Origin: Bradyrhizobium sp. CB1717 | Lineage (GTDB): Bacteria; Pseudomonadota; Alphaproteobacteria; Rhizobiales; Xanthobacteraceae | Assembly (NCBI RefSeq): GCF_029714325.1 | Contig: NZ_CP121666.1 | Coordinates: forward strand, 6,665,001 to 6,729,000 | DNA: 64,000 bases | Reading direction: 5' to 3' | Shown here: piece by piece, positions 42,623-52,547 of the stretch | Layout of the letters: every line of letters begins with the position of its first letter | How positions within the stretch are numbered: the first letter of the stretch is position 1 | Made by a program: the position numbers and the translations under genes | Notes under the pieces: generated by a model | What the model saw: only the letters and a program-made list of their open reading frames with translations | Databases searched by the model: none | What the model was told of the DNA's origin: nothing

Positions 42623-43042
42623 CTACTTCCCCTTCTTCCGCTGCTGCTGCCCGAGGCCCATCTGCTTGGCCAGCTGCGAGCGCGCCACCGCGTAGTTCGG
42701 CGCGACCATGGGATAGTCGGCCGGCAGGCCCCATTTCTCGCGATACTGCTCCGGCGTCATGTTGTACTGCGTGCGCAGATGGCGCTTCAGCGACTTGAAG
42801 CGCTTGCCGTCTTCCAGGCAGACGAGATAATCGGGCGCGATCGACTTCTTCAGCGACACAGCCGGCTTTGCCGGCTCGAGCGGCGCCGCCTCGGTGCGGC
42901 CCGTCGAGACCCGCACCAGCGCGCCATGCACCTGGCTGATCAGGTTCGGAATCTCGGCGGCCGGCGTCGGATTGTTGCCGAGATAGGCCGACACGATGCT
43001 CGCCGTCAGCTCGATGAAATTCTTAGTCCCGGCATCCGACAT
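42623..43042 (-). CDS. MucR/Ros-family zinc-finger regulator
   Basis: 139 residues. The single Ros/MucR zinc finger is at CLEDGKRFKSLKRHLRTQY followed by MTPEQYREKW. An N-terminal oligomerisation region precedes it (FIELTASIVSAYLGNN), and the tail is basic (QQQRKKGK). MucR proteins repress motility, exopolysaccharide and cell-cycle genes by binding AT-rich DNA. The 162-bp region upstream contains AT-rich runs suited to autoregulation. Confidence 0.93.
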   Translation of the reverse strand: MSDAGTKNFIELTASIVSAYLGNNPTPAAEIPNLISQVHGALVRVSTGRTEAAPLEPAKPAVSLKKSIAPDYLVCLEDGKRFKSLKRHLRTQYNMTPEQYREKWGLPADYPMVAPNYAVARSQLAKQMGLGQQQRKKGK

Positions 43043-43204
43043 GGGCTTGCCCCTTCCCTGTTGCGCCGCGCGGGATTGACGACGCCAAAGTATTCCGTGT
43101 CAACAATACGTTCGGCGAAAATACGACAACTGGCGAATATGAGCTGACCACTGACGACGTGACGAGAACGGTCGCGCTTTACTTGCGCAGCCCAGACTTG
43201 CGTC

Positions 43205-44074
43205 TCAGGACCGCTGATCGAGATGCGCGCGCAACTCGTCGATCGAGGCAAAGCGCATCATGCCTTCCGGCATCTGCGCCTCGATCGAGCCGTCGGAATA
43301 GAGCGAATAGGCCATGCCGTCGACGATACCGGATTTGAGCACCGTCACGGGCGGCTGCTCGGCCGCCGGCTCCGGCTCGGGCGCAGGCGGCGGCGGGGGA
43401 GCCTCGGTGAAGATCGAGGGCGAGCGCGGTGGCGGGGGCGGACGGCGTGCGGCGGCCGGCGGTTCCGGCGGGCGCATGCGATCCGGCTTCGGCCAGGCAT
43501 CGTCGAAGCTCGCAGGCGGGGTGTCCGGCGCGGCAGGTGCTGCGGGTTCCGCAGGCGGTGGCGCGCCCTCGGTGGCCTTGGCCTCCGCGCGCTCGCGCTC
43601 CTTGCGTGAGGTCGAGGCGAACATCAGGTTGCGACGGCGCGGCGGTTCCGGCGCCGCAGGAGGCGTCGGGGCGACCGGCTCCGGCGGCGGCTCGGCGCGC
43701 GGACGCTCCCGCGCCGGTGCTTCGCCCAGCCATGGCGGCGCCGTTGCCGGCGATGGCGGAGGCTCGCCCCGCATGGCCGGAGCAGGCATCGGCTCGGACG
43801 CAGCCGCGCCCGGCACCGCAAGGCCCGGCAGCACGGGCCTGACCCGAACCTCGGACGGTGCGCCGGCGAGCCGACGGGCGATGCCCTTCAGCTCCAGCAG
43901 CACCAGGTGCAGGCCGGCCAGTAACATCCCGGAGCAGACGCCGATCGTGCCGGAGATTATGAGAGTGCTGCCGAGGCTGAATTCCCTGACAGTGAAGCCA
44001 AACAGGATCGCAAGGAGGCCCGCCACCACGGCGACAATCCCCACGATCAACATTGCCAAGCTCATCGAACTCAT
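43205..44074 (-). CDS. two-helix membrane protein with proline-rich domain
   Basis: About 289 residues. Two N-terminal helices (LAMLIVGIVAVVAGLLAILF and LGSTLIISGTIGVCSGMLLA) are followed by a long Pro/Ala/Glu-rich disordered region (about 80-230), then a short folded end (GIVDGMAYSLYSDGSIEAQM, SIDELRAHLDQRS). It probably sits in the inner membrane with the tail in the cytosol. No named family is recognised. Start codon is uncertain (44074 or 44101). Confidence 0.75.
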   Translation of the reverse strand: MSSMSLAMLIVGIVAVVAGLLAILFGFTVREFSLGSTLIISGTIGVCSGMLLAGLHLVLLELKGIARRLAGAPSEVRVRPVLPGLAVPGAAASEPMPAPAMRGEPPPSPATAPPWLGEAPARERPRAEPPPEPVAPTPPAAPEPPRRRNLMFASTSRKERERAEAKATEGAPPPAEPAAPAAPDTPPASFDDAWPKPDRMRPPEPPAAARRPPPPPRSPSIFTEAPPPPPAPEPEPAAEQPPVTVLKSGIVDGMAYSLYSDGSIEAQMPEGMMRFASIDELRAHLDQRS

Positions 44075-44377
44075 CCCCGGCCGCGCATCCACACGCGACA
44101 CCCGTCACGCCACGATACCGTCATACGGCGTTCCACGCCAACCGTGAATTGTGGTCGGCGTTCCTAAAGAGAAGGAAATCAGGGACTTATTCACATTCCC
44201 TTCAGCTACGGCTCGCTACTGTTGGGAAGCTCCCGGTTGCAAGGATTTGCTGCGTCGCATCAGGAATTTAGCCATAATGCCCAATTACTTGGTAATGGAA
44301 CTGCGCTATAGGGAGACCGGGGAAGTGGCCCACGCGCACCGGCAGGGCCAAGAGGGGATTCCGGGTCACCAATAGCC
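44075..44377. other. 303-bp divergent promoter gap
   Basis: The gap lies between the proline-rich protein gene and the GT39-like gene. A 31-codon frame from ATG 44278 has only a poor ribosome site. No operator or hairpin is convincing. Confidence 0.4.
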
Positions 44378-46027
44378 ATGACATCCATCACGACTTCGGC
44401 GATCGACACGCCTCTGCGGCGCTCGGTCGAACGGACTTGCGACGATCTCGCCATGCTGGTGCTGGCCGCGGTCGCCGTGATTGCAGGCTTGACCTTCCGC
44501 GACTACGGGCTCGGCTGGGACGATTACACCCACGCTGAATATGCCGACCTGTTGCTGCGCATGTTCGGTTCCGGCTTCAAGGACACCGCGGCGCTCTCCT
44601 TCGCCAATCTCTACATGTATGGCGGCGGCTTCGACATGGTCGCGGCCCTCTTGCACAAGGTGCTTCCGCTCGAGCTGTTCGAGACGCGCCGCCTGGTCGG
44701 CGCGATCGTCGGGGTGGTCGGACTTGCCGTGACCTGGCGGCTCGGCCGCCGCATCGGCGGCCCCCTTGCAGGTCTTGCCGCGCTCCTGCTGCTCGCGCTG
44801 TGCCCGATCTTCTACGGCCACATGTTCATGAACCCGAAGGATGCGCCCTTCGCTGTGGCCATGATCATCCTGATGCTGGGCCTGGTCCGGCTCGCTGAGG
44901 AATATCCGCAGCCTTCGCCGCGCACGATCCTCATCGTCGGCTTAGGGGCCGGTCTTTCGCTCGGCTGCCGTGTTCTCGGCGGGCTCGCACTGGTCTACGC
45001 CATCCTCGGTTTCATCCCGCTGTTCCTGGAGGAACTGCGCACCGAGGGCCTGCGCGAATCGGTCCGCCGCTTCGCCCATGTCGTCTACGTGCTGCTGCCC
45101 GGTCTCGTGTTCGGCTATCTCGTGATGGGCCTGATCTGGCCGTGGTCGATCATGGAGCCCGGCAATCCCTTCGAGGCGCTGACCTACTTCTCGCACTTCT
45201 TCGAGAAGCCGTGGAAGGAGATGTTCGACGGCGCGATCGTGTCGGTGCCGGACATGCCCTGGTCGTACCTGCCGACGCTGTTCGCGCTGCAGCTGCCCGA
45301 AGTGATGCTGGTGCTGATGGGCGGCGCCGTGGTCAGCACCTTCGCGCTGCTGCCGCGCGGCGACGTTCCGGCCCGCCGCAAGACCATCCTGCTGATGCTG
45401 ACGCTGGCTGCGACCCTGCCGCTCGCGATCGCGATGGTGAAGCGTCCTGCGCTCTACAACGGCATCCGCCATTTCGTCTTCGTGATCCCGCCGATGGCGG
45501 TGCTCGGCGGCGTCGCCTTCGCCTGGAGCATGGAGCGCCTGCGCGCCAACCACCGCACCTGGCAGCCGGTCGTGCTCGCGACCTTCTGCTTCGGCCTCGC
45601 GCTCTCGCTCGCCGAGATGATCCGGCTGCACCCCTACCAGTACACCCACTTCAACCACATCGCCGGCACCGTGCGCGCCGCAGACGACCGCTTCATGCTG
45701 GACTATTGGGGCCTCGCGCTGAAGCAGGCCTCGGACGAGCTGCGCGAGCAGCTGGTCGAGCGGCAGGAAGTTCCACCCGTCAATCGCAAATGGAAGGTCG
45801 CCGTGTGCGGTCCGCAGCGTCCGGCGCAGGTCGCGCTCGGACCCGACTTCACCATCGGCTGGGATTCCAATGCGGCCGATTTCGCCATGACGCTCGGCGA
45901 GTTCTACTGCAAGGGCCTCACCGCGCCCGTCATGGTCGAGATCAAGCGCGACGACGTGGTGTTCGCCCGCGTCTACGACATCCGCGGCCGCAGCATTTCC
46001 AGCCTGCTCTCGATCCCGGCGCCGTAA
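44378..46027 (+). CDS. GT39-like polytopic glycosyltransferase
   Basis: 549 residues with about ten to twelve helices. A PMT_2/GT39-type layout is suggested by the early acidic motif GLGWDDYTHAEY, after the first helix, and FYGHMFMNPKDAPFAVAM with Asp in a luminal loop. Such enzymes move sugars from polyprenyl phosphates to proteins or lipids at the periplasmic face. Substrate is unknown. The C-terminal ~100 residues are hydrophilic and probably periplasmic. Confidence 0.82.
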   Translation: MTSITTSAIDTPLRRSVERTCDDLAMLVLAAVAVIAGLTFRDYGLGWDDYTHAEYADLLLRMFGSGFKDTAALSFANLYMYGGGFDMVAALLHKVLPLELFETRRLVGAIVGVVGLAVTWRLGRRIGGPLAGLAALLLLALCPIFYGHMFMNPKDAPFAVAMIILMLGLVRLAEEYPQPSPRTILIVGLGAGLSLGCRVLGGLALVYAILGFIPLFLEELRTEGLRESVRRFAHVVYVLLPGLVFGYLVMGLIWPWSIMEPGNPFEALTYFSHFFEKPWKEMFDGAIVSVPDMPWSYLPTLFALQLPEVMLVLMGGAVVSTFALLPRGDVPARRKTILLMLTLAATLPLAIAMVKRPALYNGIRHFVFVIPPMAVLGGVAFAWSMERLRANHRTWQPVVLATFCFGLALSLAEMIRLHPYQYTHFNHIAGTVRAADDRFMLDYWGLALKQASDELREQLVERQEVPPVNRKWKVAVCGPQRPAQVALGPDFTIGWDSNAADFAMTLGEFYCKGLTAPVMVEIKRDDVVFARVYDIRGRSISSLLSIPAP

Positions 46028-46042
46028 TAATTTTCTCCGAAC

Positions 46043-46115
46043 CGTAGCCCGGATGGAGCGAAGCGAAATCCGGGATCAGGCGTCCCGCATTACGCTTCGC
46101 TCCATGCGGGCTACG
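46043..46115. repeat. dispersed palindromic repeat family C
   Basis: cgtagcccggatggagcgaa at the left and tccatgcgggctacg at the right flank cgaaatccgggatcaggcgtcccgc. The arms pair to form a hairpin. This is the single copy in the window. Confidence 0.75.
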
Positions 46116-46204
46116 CTTGGCTGCTGCGATTTGACCGCCTTGCCGCCAGCCTCACCCAAGTCTACGCTCCCTTCCCGCAACAACGAGGTTCGGAGAGAAT
46201 TGTC

Positions 46205-46984
46205 ATGTCACCAGCAGAAGCCCGCCTGAGGGAAATGCCCTCCAACATGACGGAGGCCGAGTGGCAGCAACGGGTCAACCTCGCCGCCTGCTATCGCCTC
46301 GTCGCGCTGTACGGCTGGGACGATCTGGTCGACACCCACATCTCCGCGCGCGTGCCTGGCCCCGACCATCACTTCCTCATCAACCCCTACGGGCTGATGT
46401 TCGAGGAGATCACGGCCTCGAGCCTCGTCAAGGTCGATTTGCACGGCAACCAGCTCTCCGAGAGCGAGTACAGCATCAACCCGGCCGGCTTCACCATCCA
46501 TTCGGCGATCCACGAGGTACGCGAGGACGCGATCTGCGTGCTGCATCTCCACACCCTCGACGGCACCGCGGTGTCGAGCAGCGCGGAAGGGCTGCTGCCG
46601 CTGAACCAGACCGCCCAGCTCGTCACCCACGACCTCGCCTATCACGACTATGAAGGCATCGCGCTCGACCACGAAGAGCGGCCGCGGCTGCAGAAGGACC
46701 TCGGCGATCACAACCACATGCTCCTGCGCAACCACGGCACGCTGACCGTCGGCCGCTCGGTCGCCTCCGCCTTCGAGCGCATGTACCACCTCGAGCGCGC
46801 CTGCTCGATGCAGGTGCGCACGCGCGCGCTGGGCACGCCGGTCTATCCGGTCGAGGAGATCGCGATCGAGAAGAACACCGAGCTGCTCGCCAACCGCGAC
46901 CGCGCCGAGCTGCGCGCCAACAACCTCGTGTGGCCGCCGCTGCTGCGCAAGCTCGACCGCGTCAATCCCGGCTACCGCTCTTGA
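46205..46984 (+). CDS. class II aldolase/adducin-family protein
   Basis: 259 residues. Zinc ligand candidates are His in HEVREDAICVLHLHT and a third His in MLLRNHGTLTVG. FLINPYGLMFEEITASSLVK is the phosphate-binding region. The family includes L-fuculose-phosphate aldolase and related decarboxylases; the substrate here is unknown. ATG 46205 has a ggagagaa site. A hairpin terminator follows 60 bp after the stop. Confidence 0.9.
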   Translation: MSPAEARLREMPSNMTEAEWQQRVNLAACYRLVALYGWDDLVDTHISARVPGPDHHFLINPYGLMFEEITASSLVKVDLHGNQLSESEYSINPAGFTIHSAIHEVREDAICVLHLHTLDGTAVSSSAEGLLPLNQTAQLVTHDLAYHDYEGIALDHEERPRLQKDLGDHNHMLLRNHGTLTVGRSVASAFERMYHLERACSMQVRTRALGTPVYPVEEIAIEKNTELLANRDRAELRANNLVWPPLLRKLDRVNPGYRS

Positions 46985-47041
46985 GATTTTCCGGATTTGG
47001 TGTAGGGTAGCGCTCAACGAACCTCTACGCCTTTTGGAATG

Positions 47042-47075
47042 AAACGCCGCCCAATTCCGGGCGGCGTTTTTATTT
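47042..47075 (+). terminator. rho-independent terminator of the aldolase gene
   Basis: AAACGCCGCCC (47042-47052) pairs with GGGCGGCGTTT (47059-47069) over 11 bp, with the six-base loop AATTCC, followed by a T-rich tail to 47075. The T tract is on the + strand. Confidence 0.85.
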
Positions 47076-47093
47076 GGCGGCGGTCGCCACGTT

Positions 47094-47180
47094 CGTCATT
47101 GCGAGGAGCGAAGCGACGAAGCAATCCAGACTGTTTCCGCGGATACATTTCTGGATTGCTTCGCTTCGCTCGCAATGACG
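47094..47180. repeat. dispersed palindromic repeat family A, copy 2
   Basis: CGTCATTGCGAGGAGCG opens the unit and TTCGCTCGCAATGACG closes it; the arms are less perfect than copy 1 because of an inserted gacg. It lies directly after a terminator and before repeat B copy 2. Confidence 0.88.
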
Positions 47181-47191
47181 AGGACAGGTCT

Positions 47192-47282
47192 CGTAGGGTG
47201 GGCAAAGGCGCGCAGCGCCGTGCCCACGATCTTGCAACTCATTTGGGAAGTGGTGGGCACGCTGCGCTTTGCCCACCCTACG
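47192..47282. repeat. dispersed palindromic repeat family B, copy 2
   Basis: Opens cgtagggtgggcaaagg and closes gctttgcccaccctacg, with internal gtgcccacg / gtgggcacg. It abuts the stop codon of the M20 dipeptidase gene. Confidence 0.85.
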
Positions 47283-47292
47283 GCACCGTGCG

Positions 47293-48687
47293 TTATTTCA
47301 CCTCCGCCAACGCTGCGAGAATGCGAGCCCAGGAGCGGATGCCCTTCTGGAAGCTGCGGAGGTCGTACTTCTCGTTCGGCGAGTGGATGTTGTCGTCGTC
47401 GAGGCCGAAGCCGACCAGCAGCGAGTCGAGGCCAAGCGTACGCTTGAAGTCGGCGACGATCGGGATCGAGGCGCCCGAGCCCATCAGCACGGTCTCCTTG
47501 CCCCATTCCTCGCTGAGCGCCTTGCTGGCGGCGGCGAGCGGCTTCATGTTCCAGTCGAGCGCAACCGCGGGCGCGGCGGAGTGGTCGCCGAACTCGACCT
47601 TGCAGTCGCCGGGAAGGCGCGCCGTCACGTAGTCGCGGAAGGCCTTGCGGATCTTTGCGGGATCCTGCCCCTCGACCAGGCGGAACGAGACCTTGGCGGA
47701 AGCATGCGAGGGGATCACCGTCTTGGAGCCCTCGCCGATATAGCCGCCCCAGATGCCGTTGACGTCGCAGGTCGGACGCGAGGAGGCCTGCTCGATCAGC
47801 AGACGGCCCTTCTCGCCGGCGGGGATCGACAGCCCGATCGGCTTCAAGAACATTTCCGGCGTCAGGTTGAGCTTCTTCCACTGCTCCAGGATATCGGGCG
47901 GCAGATCCTTCACCCCGTCATAGAAGCCGGGAATGGTGATGCGGTTGTCGTCGTCGAACAGGCCGCCGAGAATCTTGGTGAGCACCCGGATCGGATTCAT
48001 CGCGCTGCCGCCGAACACGCCGGAATGCAGATCGCGGTTGGCGGCGGTGATCTTCAGCTCTTCATAGAGCAGGCCGCGTAGCGAGGTCGTGATCGCGGGC
48101 GTGTTGCGGTCCCACATTCCGGTGTCGCAGACCAGCACGTAGTCGGCCTTGAACTCGTCCTTGTTGGCCTCGATGAAGGGCACGAAATTCTTCGAGCCGA
48201 CCTCCTCCTCGCCTTCGATCAGGAAGGTGACGTCGATCGGCAGCGATCCCGTCACCTTCTTCCAGGCGCGGCAGGCTTCGACGAAGGTCATGACCTGGCC
48301 CTTGTCGTCCTCGGCGCCGCGCGCGACGATGATCTTGCGGCCGTCGGCGTGGTCGGTGACCACGGGCTCGAACGGCGGACGGTTCCAGAGATTTTCCGGA
48401 TCGACCGGCTGCACATCGTAATGGCCGTAGAAGATCACATGCGGCCGTCCGCCCGCCTTGGTCTTGCCGACGATAGCGGGATGGCCGGCAGTGGGGCGCA
48501 CTTCGGTGGCGACGCCGAGGCTGGCGATATCCTTGGCGAGATGCTCAGCCGCCGCCTTGCAATCGGCCGCAAAGGCCGGATCCGCGGAGATCGACTTGAT
48601 CCGCAACAGCGAGAACAGACGCTCCAGGCTGTTGTCAAAATCCTTGTCGATGTGGTCGAGCACGGATTGAAGCTGCGCATTGGCCAT
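47293..48687 (-). CDS. M20-family metallo-dipeptidase
   Basis: 464 residues. The metal site residues are His/Asp in FYGHYDVQPVD, Asp in ARGAEDDKGQVM, and the catalytic and bridging Glu pair in IEGEEEVGSKNF. The length and GHYDVQPVD motif match the M20 dipeptidase (carnosinase/CNDP-like) group. It is cytosolic with no signal. The stop codon adjoins repeat B copy 2, and the gene is convergent with the aldolase gene. Confidence 0.93.
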   Translation of the reverse strand: MANAQLQSVLDHIDKDFDNSLERLFSLLRIKSISADPAFAADCKAAAEHLAKDIASLGVATEVRPTAGHPAIVGKTKAGGRPHVIFYGHYDVQPVDPENLWNRPPFEPVVTDHADGRKIIVARGAEDDKGQVMTFVEACRAWKKVTGSLPIDVTFLIEGEEEVGSKNFVPFIEANKDEFKADYVLVCDTGMWDRNTPAITTSLRGLLYEELKITAANRDLHSGVFGGSAMNPIRVLTKILGGLFDDDNRITIPGFYDGVKDLPPDILEQWKKLNLTPEMFLKPIGLSIPAGEKGRLLIEQASSRPTCDVNGIWGGYIGEGSKTVIPSHASAKVSFRLVEGQDPAKIRKAFRDYVTARLPGDCKVEFGDHSAAPAVALDWNMKPLAAASKALSEEWGKETVLMGSGASIPIVADFKRTLGLDSLLVGFGLDDDNIHSPNEKYDLRSFQKGIRSWARILAALAEVK

Positions 48688-48711
48688 GGTCGGATTCCTG
48701 ACTATTGAGTC

Positions 48712-50052
48712 TTAAGACGGCTTCTCAAGATTGTTGGGTTTTAGCCCCGTCGCAGGCTCGGAGCCAGCGGCAACGGGCGGATGCCGCATGTGCCATGCGA
48801 GGCTCCCGGCAAGAATGGCCGTGGCGGCGAGGTTGTTGCCCCAGGCCTGGATGACATTGGGAAACCACGGCAGCGCCAGCAGCATGAGGGTGCCGGCCGC
48901 GCCCAGCGCGAGCCAGGTTCCCAGCCGCACATTCGCCCGCACGTCGAAGGCGGCACGATGCATCAACACCGTCATCGGGAAGAACAGCCACATGAAGTAG
49001 TATTGCCGCGCCAGCGGCGAAGCCACCGTCATCAGGCAGAACAGGATGCCGAGCTCCTCGGCATCCGAGCGCGCCGTTCGCCGTCGTCGCGGCGGCATGA
49101 CCGCAACGAAGCCGAGCCCGAGCAGGGCTGAGACAGCCAGCACGATCAAGTTCGCCGTTTTGTAATCAACGTCGATGACATTCATCGTGCGCGGCGGCTT
49201 GTTCGGATCCTCCTGATTATAGTTGATCGGGCGGACCAGGCGATGCGTCATGGCAATGAGCGACTGGTTGACCCACGACCAGTTCTGCTCGTCGCGCTGG
49301 CCAAAGCCCTTTTCCGAGCTCGACCCGACCATGCCTTGATACCAGGTCTTGAGTTCGGCCGCGTTGCTCTCGAAACCGCGGATCGGGGCCGGCACGACAT
49401 AGAGAAGGATGCCGGTGAAGGCGACCGTCGCGGCGACGGCGGCCCACTTCCTCCGCCACATCAGATAGGGCAGCACCGCGATCGGAAACACCTTGATGGC
49501 GGTGGCGAGCGCGAACATGAAGCCTGCGAGCCACGCTCGCTGATGCTGCAGGCTCCAGAAACCGTAGAGCATCATCGCCAGCAGCAGAAGGTTCGGCTGA
49601 CCGAGGTCGAACATGTCGAACACGAAGGTCACCGTAACGAAAGCCGGCAGTGCCTCGAGCCAAGGGCCAGCCGTGCGGCCCGAGCCGGTCATCGCTTGGG
49701 ACAATGTCCCGGTGTACCACCACGCCAGCGCATTCAGGATCGACAGCACGATGTAGAGCGGGATCTTGCCGAACCAGCTAGGGATCGCGAGCAGGATCGC
49801 GGGAAGCGGCGGATAGATGAATTCAAAATACGAGTGGATGTCGGCGGGATAGAGCGGCCCGCCGTGCAGAACCTGCTGCCCGGCCCAGTACCACAGCCCG
49901 TAGTCCTTGGTCTTGCCGTGGCCGAAGATCTCCGGAACGAGAACGTCGGCAGTCAGGATGACACAGCAGAGTAGGAAAAGCAGGTCCAGCGGCGCACGCA
50001 GCGACAGGCGTCTCGGCGCATCAGGCTTGGGGAATGGGTCGGTCAAGGTCAC
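48712..50052 (-). CDS. GT87-family polytopic glycosyltransferase (DUF2029)
   Basis: 446 residues with about ten helices. The first periplasmic loop contains KDYGLWYWAGQQVLHGGPLY and FEFIYPPLPAILLAIPSWFG, typical of DUF2029/GT87 mannosyltransferases that use polyprenyl-phosphate sugars. A long periplasmic loop includes EDPNKPPRTMNVIDVDY. It ends 24 bp before the dipeptidase gene on the same strand, but a functional link is not apparent. Confidence 0.87.
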   Translation of the reverse strand: MTLTDPFPKPDAPRRLSLRAPLDLLFLLCCVILTADVLVPEIFGHGKTKDYGLWYWAGQQVLHGGPLYPADIHSYFEFIYPPLPAILLAIPSWFGKIPLYIVLSILNALAWWYTGTLSQAMTGSGRTAGPWLEALPAFVTVTFVFDMFDLGQPNLLLLAMMLYGFWSLQHQRAWLAGFMFALATAIKVFPIAVLPYLMWRRKWAAVAATVAFTGILLYVVPAPIRGFESNAAELKTWYQGMVGSSSEKGFGQRDEQNWSWVNQSLIAMTHRLVRPINYNQEDPNKPPRTMNVIDVDYKTANLIVLAVSALLGLGFVAVMPPRRRRTARSDAEELGILFCLMTVASPLARQYYFMWLFFPMTVLMHRAAFDVRANVRLGTWLALGAAGTLMLLALPWFPNVIQAWGNNLAATAILAGSLAWHMRHPPVAAGSEPATGLKPNNLEKPS

Positions 50053-50185
50053 ACTACGGTCCGGTCCGGCGAAGGCATAGGACGAAGCAGACCGCGGAAG
50101 GCTTGGAGAGCCCCCTCACCTGAAATTGTGCTCGCCGTGAAGCGACCGCGCTCGACCGCGAATGGCTTCTAATCGGGCTTCTTGC

Positions 50186-51808
50186 CTATCTCCGCAGCAA
50201 CCCGCCGAGCGCACCGCGGACCAGGGTGCGGCCGATCGAGCCGCCGACCTGGCCGCCGATCGACTTGCCGACATTGGCGGCCAGCCCGCCGATCACCTGG
50301 TTCGTCACCGATCGCGTCACGTCGCGCGCGATGACCTGGCCGGTCGAGAGGCGGCCGCGCTTGACATTGGTACCGAAGATGGTGCCGACGATCGAGCCGA
50401 TCTGGCCGAGGATGCCGCCACCGCTTTCGCCGGCCGGACCGTCGGCCGTGGCCGCGGTGCCGGCGATGCGCTTCTGAAGCATCTCATAGGCAGATTCAGC
50501 ATCGACGGCGGTGTCATATTTGCCCTTCACCGGGCTTGCATCCATGATCGCCTTGCGCTCTTCCGGCGTGATCGGCCCGATCCGGGCCGACGGCGGCCGG
50601 ATCATCACCCGCTCGACCATGGTCGGCGTGCCGTTGCCTTCGAGGAAGGACACCAGCGCCTCGCCCTTGCCGAGCTCCGTGATCACCTTGGCGGTGTCGA
50701 GCTTCGGGTTGGGACGGAAGGTCTGGGCCGCCGCCGCGACCGCCTTCTGGTCGCGCGGGGTGAAGGCGCGCAGCGCGTGCTGCACGCGGTTACCCAGCTG
50801 GCCGAGCACGCGGTCCGGCACGTCGACCGGGTTCTGCGTCACGAAGTAGACGCCGACGCCCTTGGAGCGGATCAAGCGCACCACCTGCTCGATCTTGTCC
50901 ATCAGCGCCTTGGGCGCGTCGTTGAACAACAGATGCGCCTCGTCGAAGAAGAACACCAGCTTCGGCTTCGGCAGGTCGCCGGCCTCGGGCAGCTCCTCGA
51001 ACAGCTCCGACAGCATCCACAACAGGAATGTCGCGTAAAGCCGCGGGCTCTGCAGCAGCTTGTCGGCGACCAGGATGTTGACCATGCCGCGACCGTCGCG
51101 ATCGGTCTTCATGAAATCCTTCAGCGCCAGCGCCGGCTCACCGAAGAACTTGGTGGCGCCCTGGTTCTCCAGCACCAGGAGCTGGCGCTGAATGGTGCCG
51201 ACGGTCGCCTTGGTGACGTTGCCGAAGCCCTGCGCCTCCTTCTTGATGTCGGCGAGCGGGCTCTCCTCGGCATCCGCCCCCTTCTTCCCGCTATCGGGCA
51301 CGATGGCATCGAGCAGCGCGCGCAGATCCTTCATGTCGATGAGGGTCAGCCCATTGTCGTCGGCGACGCGGAAGGCGACGTTGAGCACGCCTTCCTGCAC
51401 ATCGTTGAGGTCGAGCATGCGCGCGAGCAGGAGCGGCCCCATCTCGGTGACGGTCGCCCGCACCGGGTGGCCCTGCTCGCCGAACACGTCCCAGAACACC
51501 GTCGAGAACTGATCGGGCTGGAATTTCAGCCCCATCTCGGAGGCGCGCTTGACGATGAAGTCCTTGGCCTCGCCGACCTCGGAGATGCCGGAGAGGTCGC
51601 CCTTGATGTCGGCCGCGAAGACCGGGACACCGGCGCGCGCAAATCCTTCCGCCATGACCTGCAGCGACACCGTCTTGCCGGTTCCGGTTGCGCCGGTGAC
51701 AAGGCCATGGCGATTGGCGAGCGCCAGCGTCAGCCATGCCTGCTCGTCTCCCTTGCCGACGAAGATCTTGTCGTCAGTGTCGCCGAGCTTGCTGTCCTGT
51801 GCCGTCAT
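50186..51808 (-). CDS. HerA-like ATPase (DUF853 family)
   Basis: 540 residues from ATG 51808. Walker A is [12 protein letters not shown], Walker B is [13 protein letters not shown], and the sensor/arginine-finger region includes [15 protein letters not shown]853 proteins are HerA/FtsK-like hexameric ATPases of unknown role; unlike HerA, no NurA nuclease gene is adjacent. The C-terminal ~100 residues are Gly-rich and low complexity ([16 protein letters not shown]). A long divergent gap follows upstream. Confidence 0.88.
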   Translation of the reverse strand: MTAQDSKLGDTDDKIFVGKGDEQAWLTLALANRHGLVTGATGTGKTVSLQVMAEGFARAGVPVFAADIKGDLSGISEVGEAKDFIVKRASEMGLKFQPDQFSTVFWDVFGEQGHPVRATVTEMGPLLLARMLDLNDVQEGVLNVAFRVADDNGLTLIDMKDLRALLDAIVPDSGKKGADAEESPLADIKKEAQGFGNVTKATVGTIQRQLLVLENQGATKFFGEPALALKDFMKTDRDGRGMVNILVADKLLQSPRLYATFLLWMLSELFEELPEAGDLPKPKLVFFFDEAHLLFNDAPKALMDKIEQVVRLIRSKGVGVYFVTQNPVDVPDRVLGQLGNRVQHALRAFTPRDQKAVAAAAQTFRPNPKLDTAKVITELGKGEALVSFLEGNGTPTMVERVMIRPPSARIGPITPEERKAIMDASPVKGKYDTAVDAESAYEMLQKRIAGTAATADGPAGESGGGILGQIGSIVGTIFGTNVKRGRLSTGQVIARDVTRSVTNQVIGGLAANVGKSIGGQVGGSIGRTLVRGALGGLLRR

Positions 51809-52157
51809 TATTCTCTCTGATCTCTCTGCGGTGTTTCGCGTATCGAAACCCAAATCCGCCAGTTCCCTAGTTTAACGCATGTCGCGCGCCGATTAAAACC
51901 GTTCAACGCGGCCTGAGCATGCGACATTGTCGGAAACTAGCGGGCGACATCAGCCGAAAGTTGGAACGAGGCGTTCGCACCGCGGTAATTTCTTGCTGAT
52001 TCCATCTCCGCTCTTGCATCGCTGCAACACTTTTCACGCGTTCGGGAGTGAATCGGATCGTTGGTCGCGTTCATCGCTTGTATTTCACATCGCACCGGCT
52101 CAAGATCATTTTCGAAAACAATACTCCGGCATGTGAACCGGCTGAGGGGCAGGCCAT
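51809..52157. other. 349-bp divergent promoter gap
   Basis: The gap holds the promoters of the HerA-like and 121-residue genes. ATTTTCGAAAAC at 52108-52119 resembles the GntR palindrome of the 31-32 kb cluster with one arm mismatched. No gene or T-tailed hairpin is seen. Confidence 0.45.
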
Positions 52158-52523
52158 ATGGACGAGCTGATCGGACGGCTGGCGGCAAACGCCAGCATAG
52201 ATAGTGCTGTCGCCGAAAAGACCGTCGGCATTATCCTGGGCTTTCTCCGCAACGAAGGCCCTTCCGAGAACGTCGAAGCCCTGATCAATGAGATTCCCGG
52301 AGCGGAAGCGGCGATCGAGGCCTCCAGAAGCGGCGGCGGACTGTCGCGGCTGATGGGCGGCGGCCTGATGGCCGTCGGCACGCGCCTGATGGGGCTGGGC
52401 CTCGGCATGTCCGAGATTCAGTCCATTGCCCGTGAACTTTTCCGCTACGGCCGAGACAAAATCGGAGCGGATCAGATGGGCAAGATCATCGCGGGGACGC
52501 CGGGCCTCAGCCAGTTCGCCTGA
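52158..52523 (+). CDS. small helical protein (DUF2267/DUF2780-like)
   Basis: 121 residues. Helical throughout with a DUF2267-like opening (MDELIGRLAANASIDSAVAE KTVG...) and a Gly-rich turn (GGGLSRLMGGGLMAVG). No signal peptide or clear catalytic residue. The family assignment is tentative. It is followed 24 bp later by the DUF4332 gene, so the pair may be co-transcribed. Confidence 0.65.
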   Translation: MDELIGRLAANASIDSAVAEKTVGIILGFLRNEGPSENVEALINEIPGAEAAIEASRSGGGLSRLMGGGLMAVGTRLMGLGLGMSEIQSIARELFRYGRDKIGADQMGKIIAGTPGLSQFA

Positions 52524-52547
52524 GCGACGCTTTTCATATCGAGCATC

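Noticed and set aside
44278..44373. 31-codon frame upstream of the GT39-like gene
   Set aside because: Weak ribosome site with too long a spacer, and no recognisable feature.
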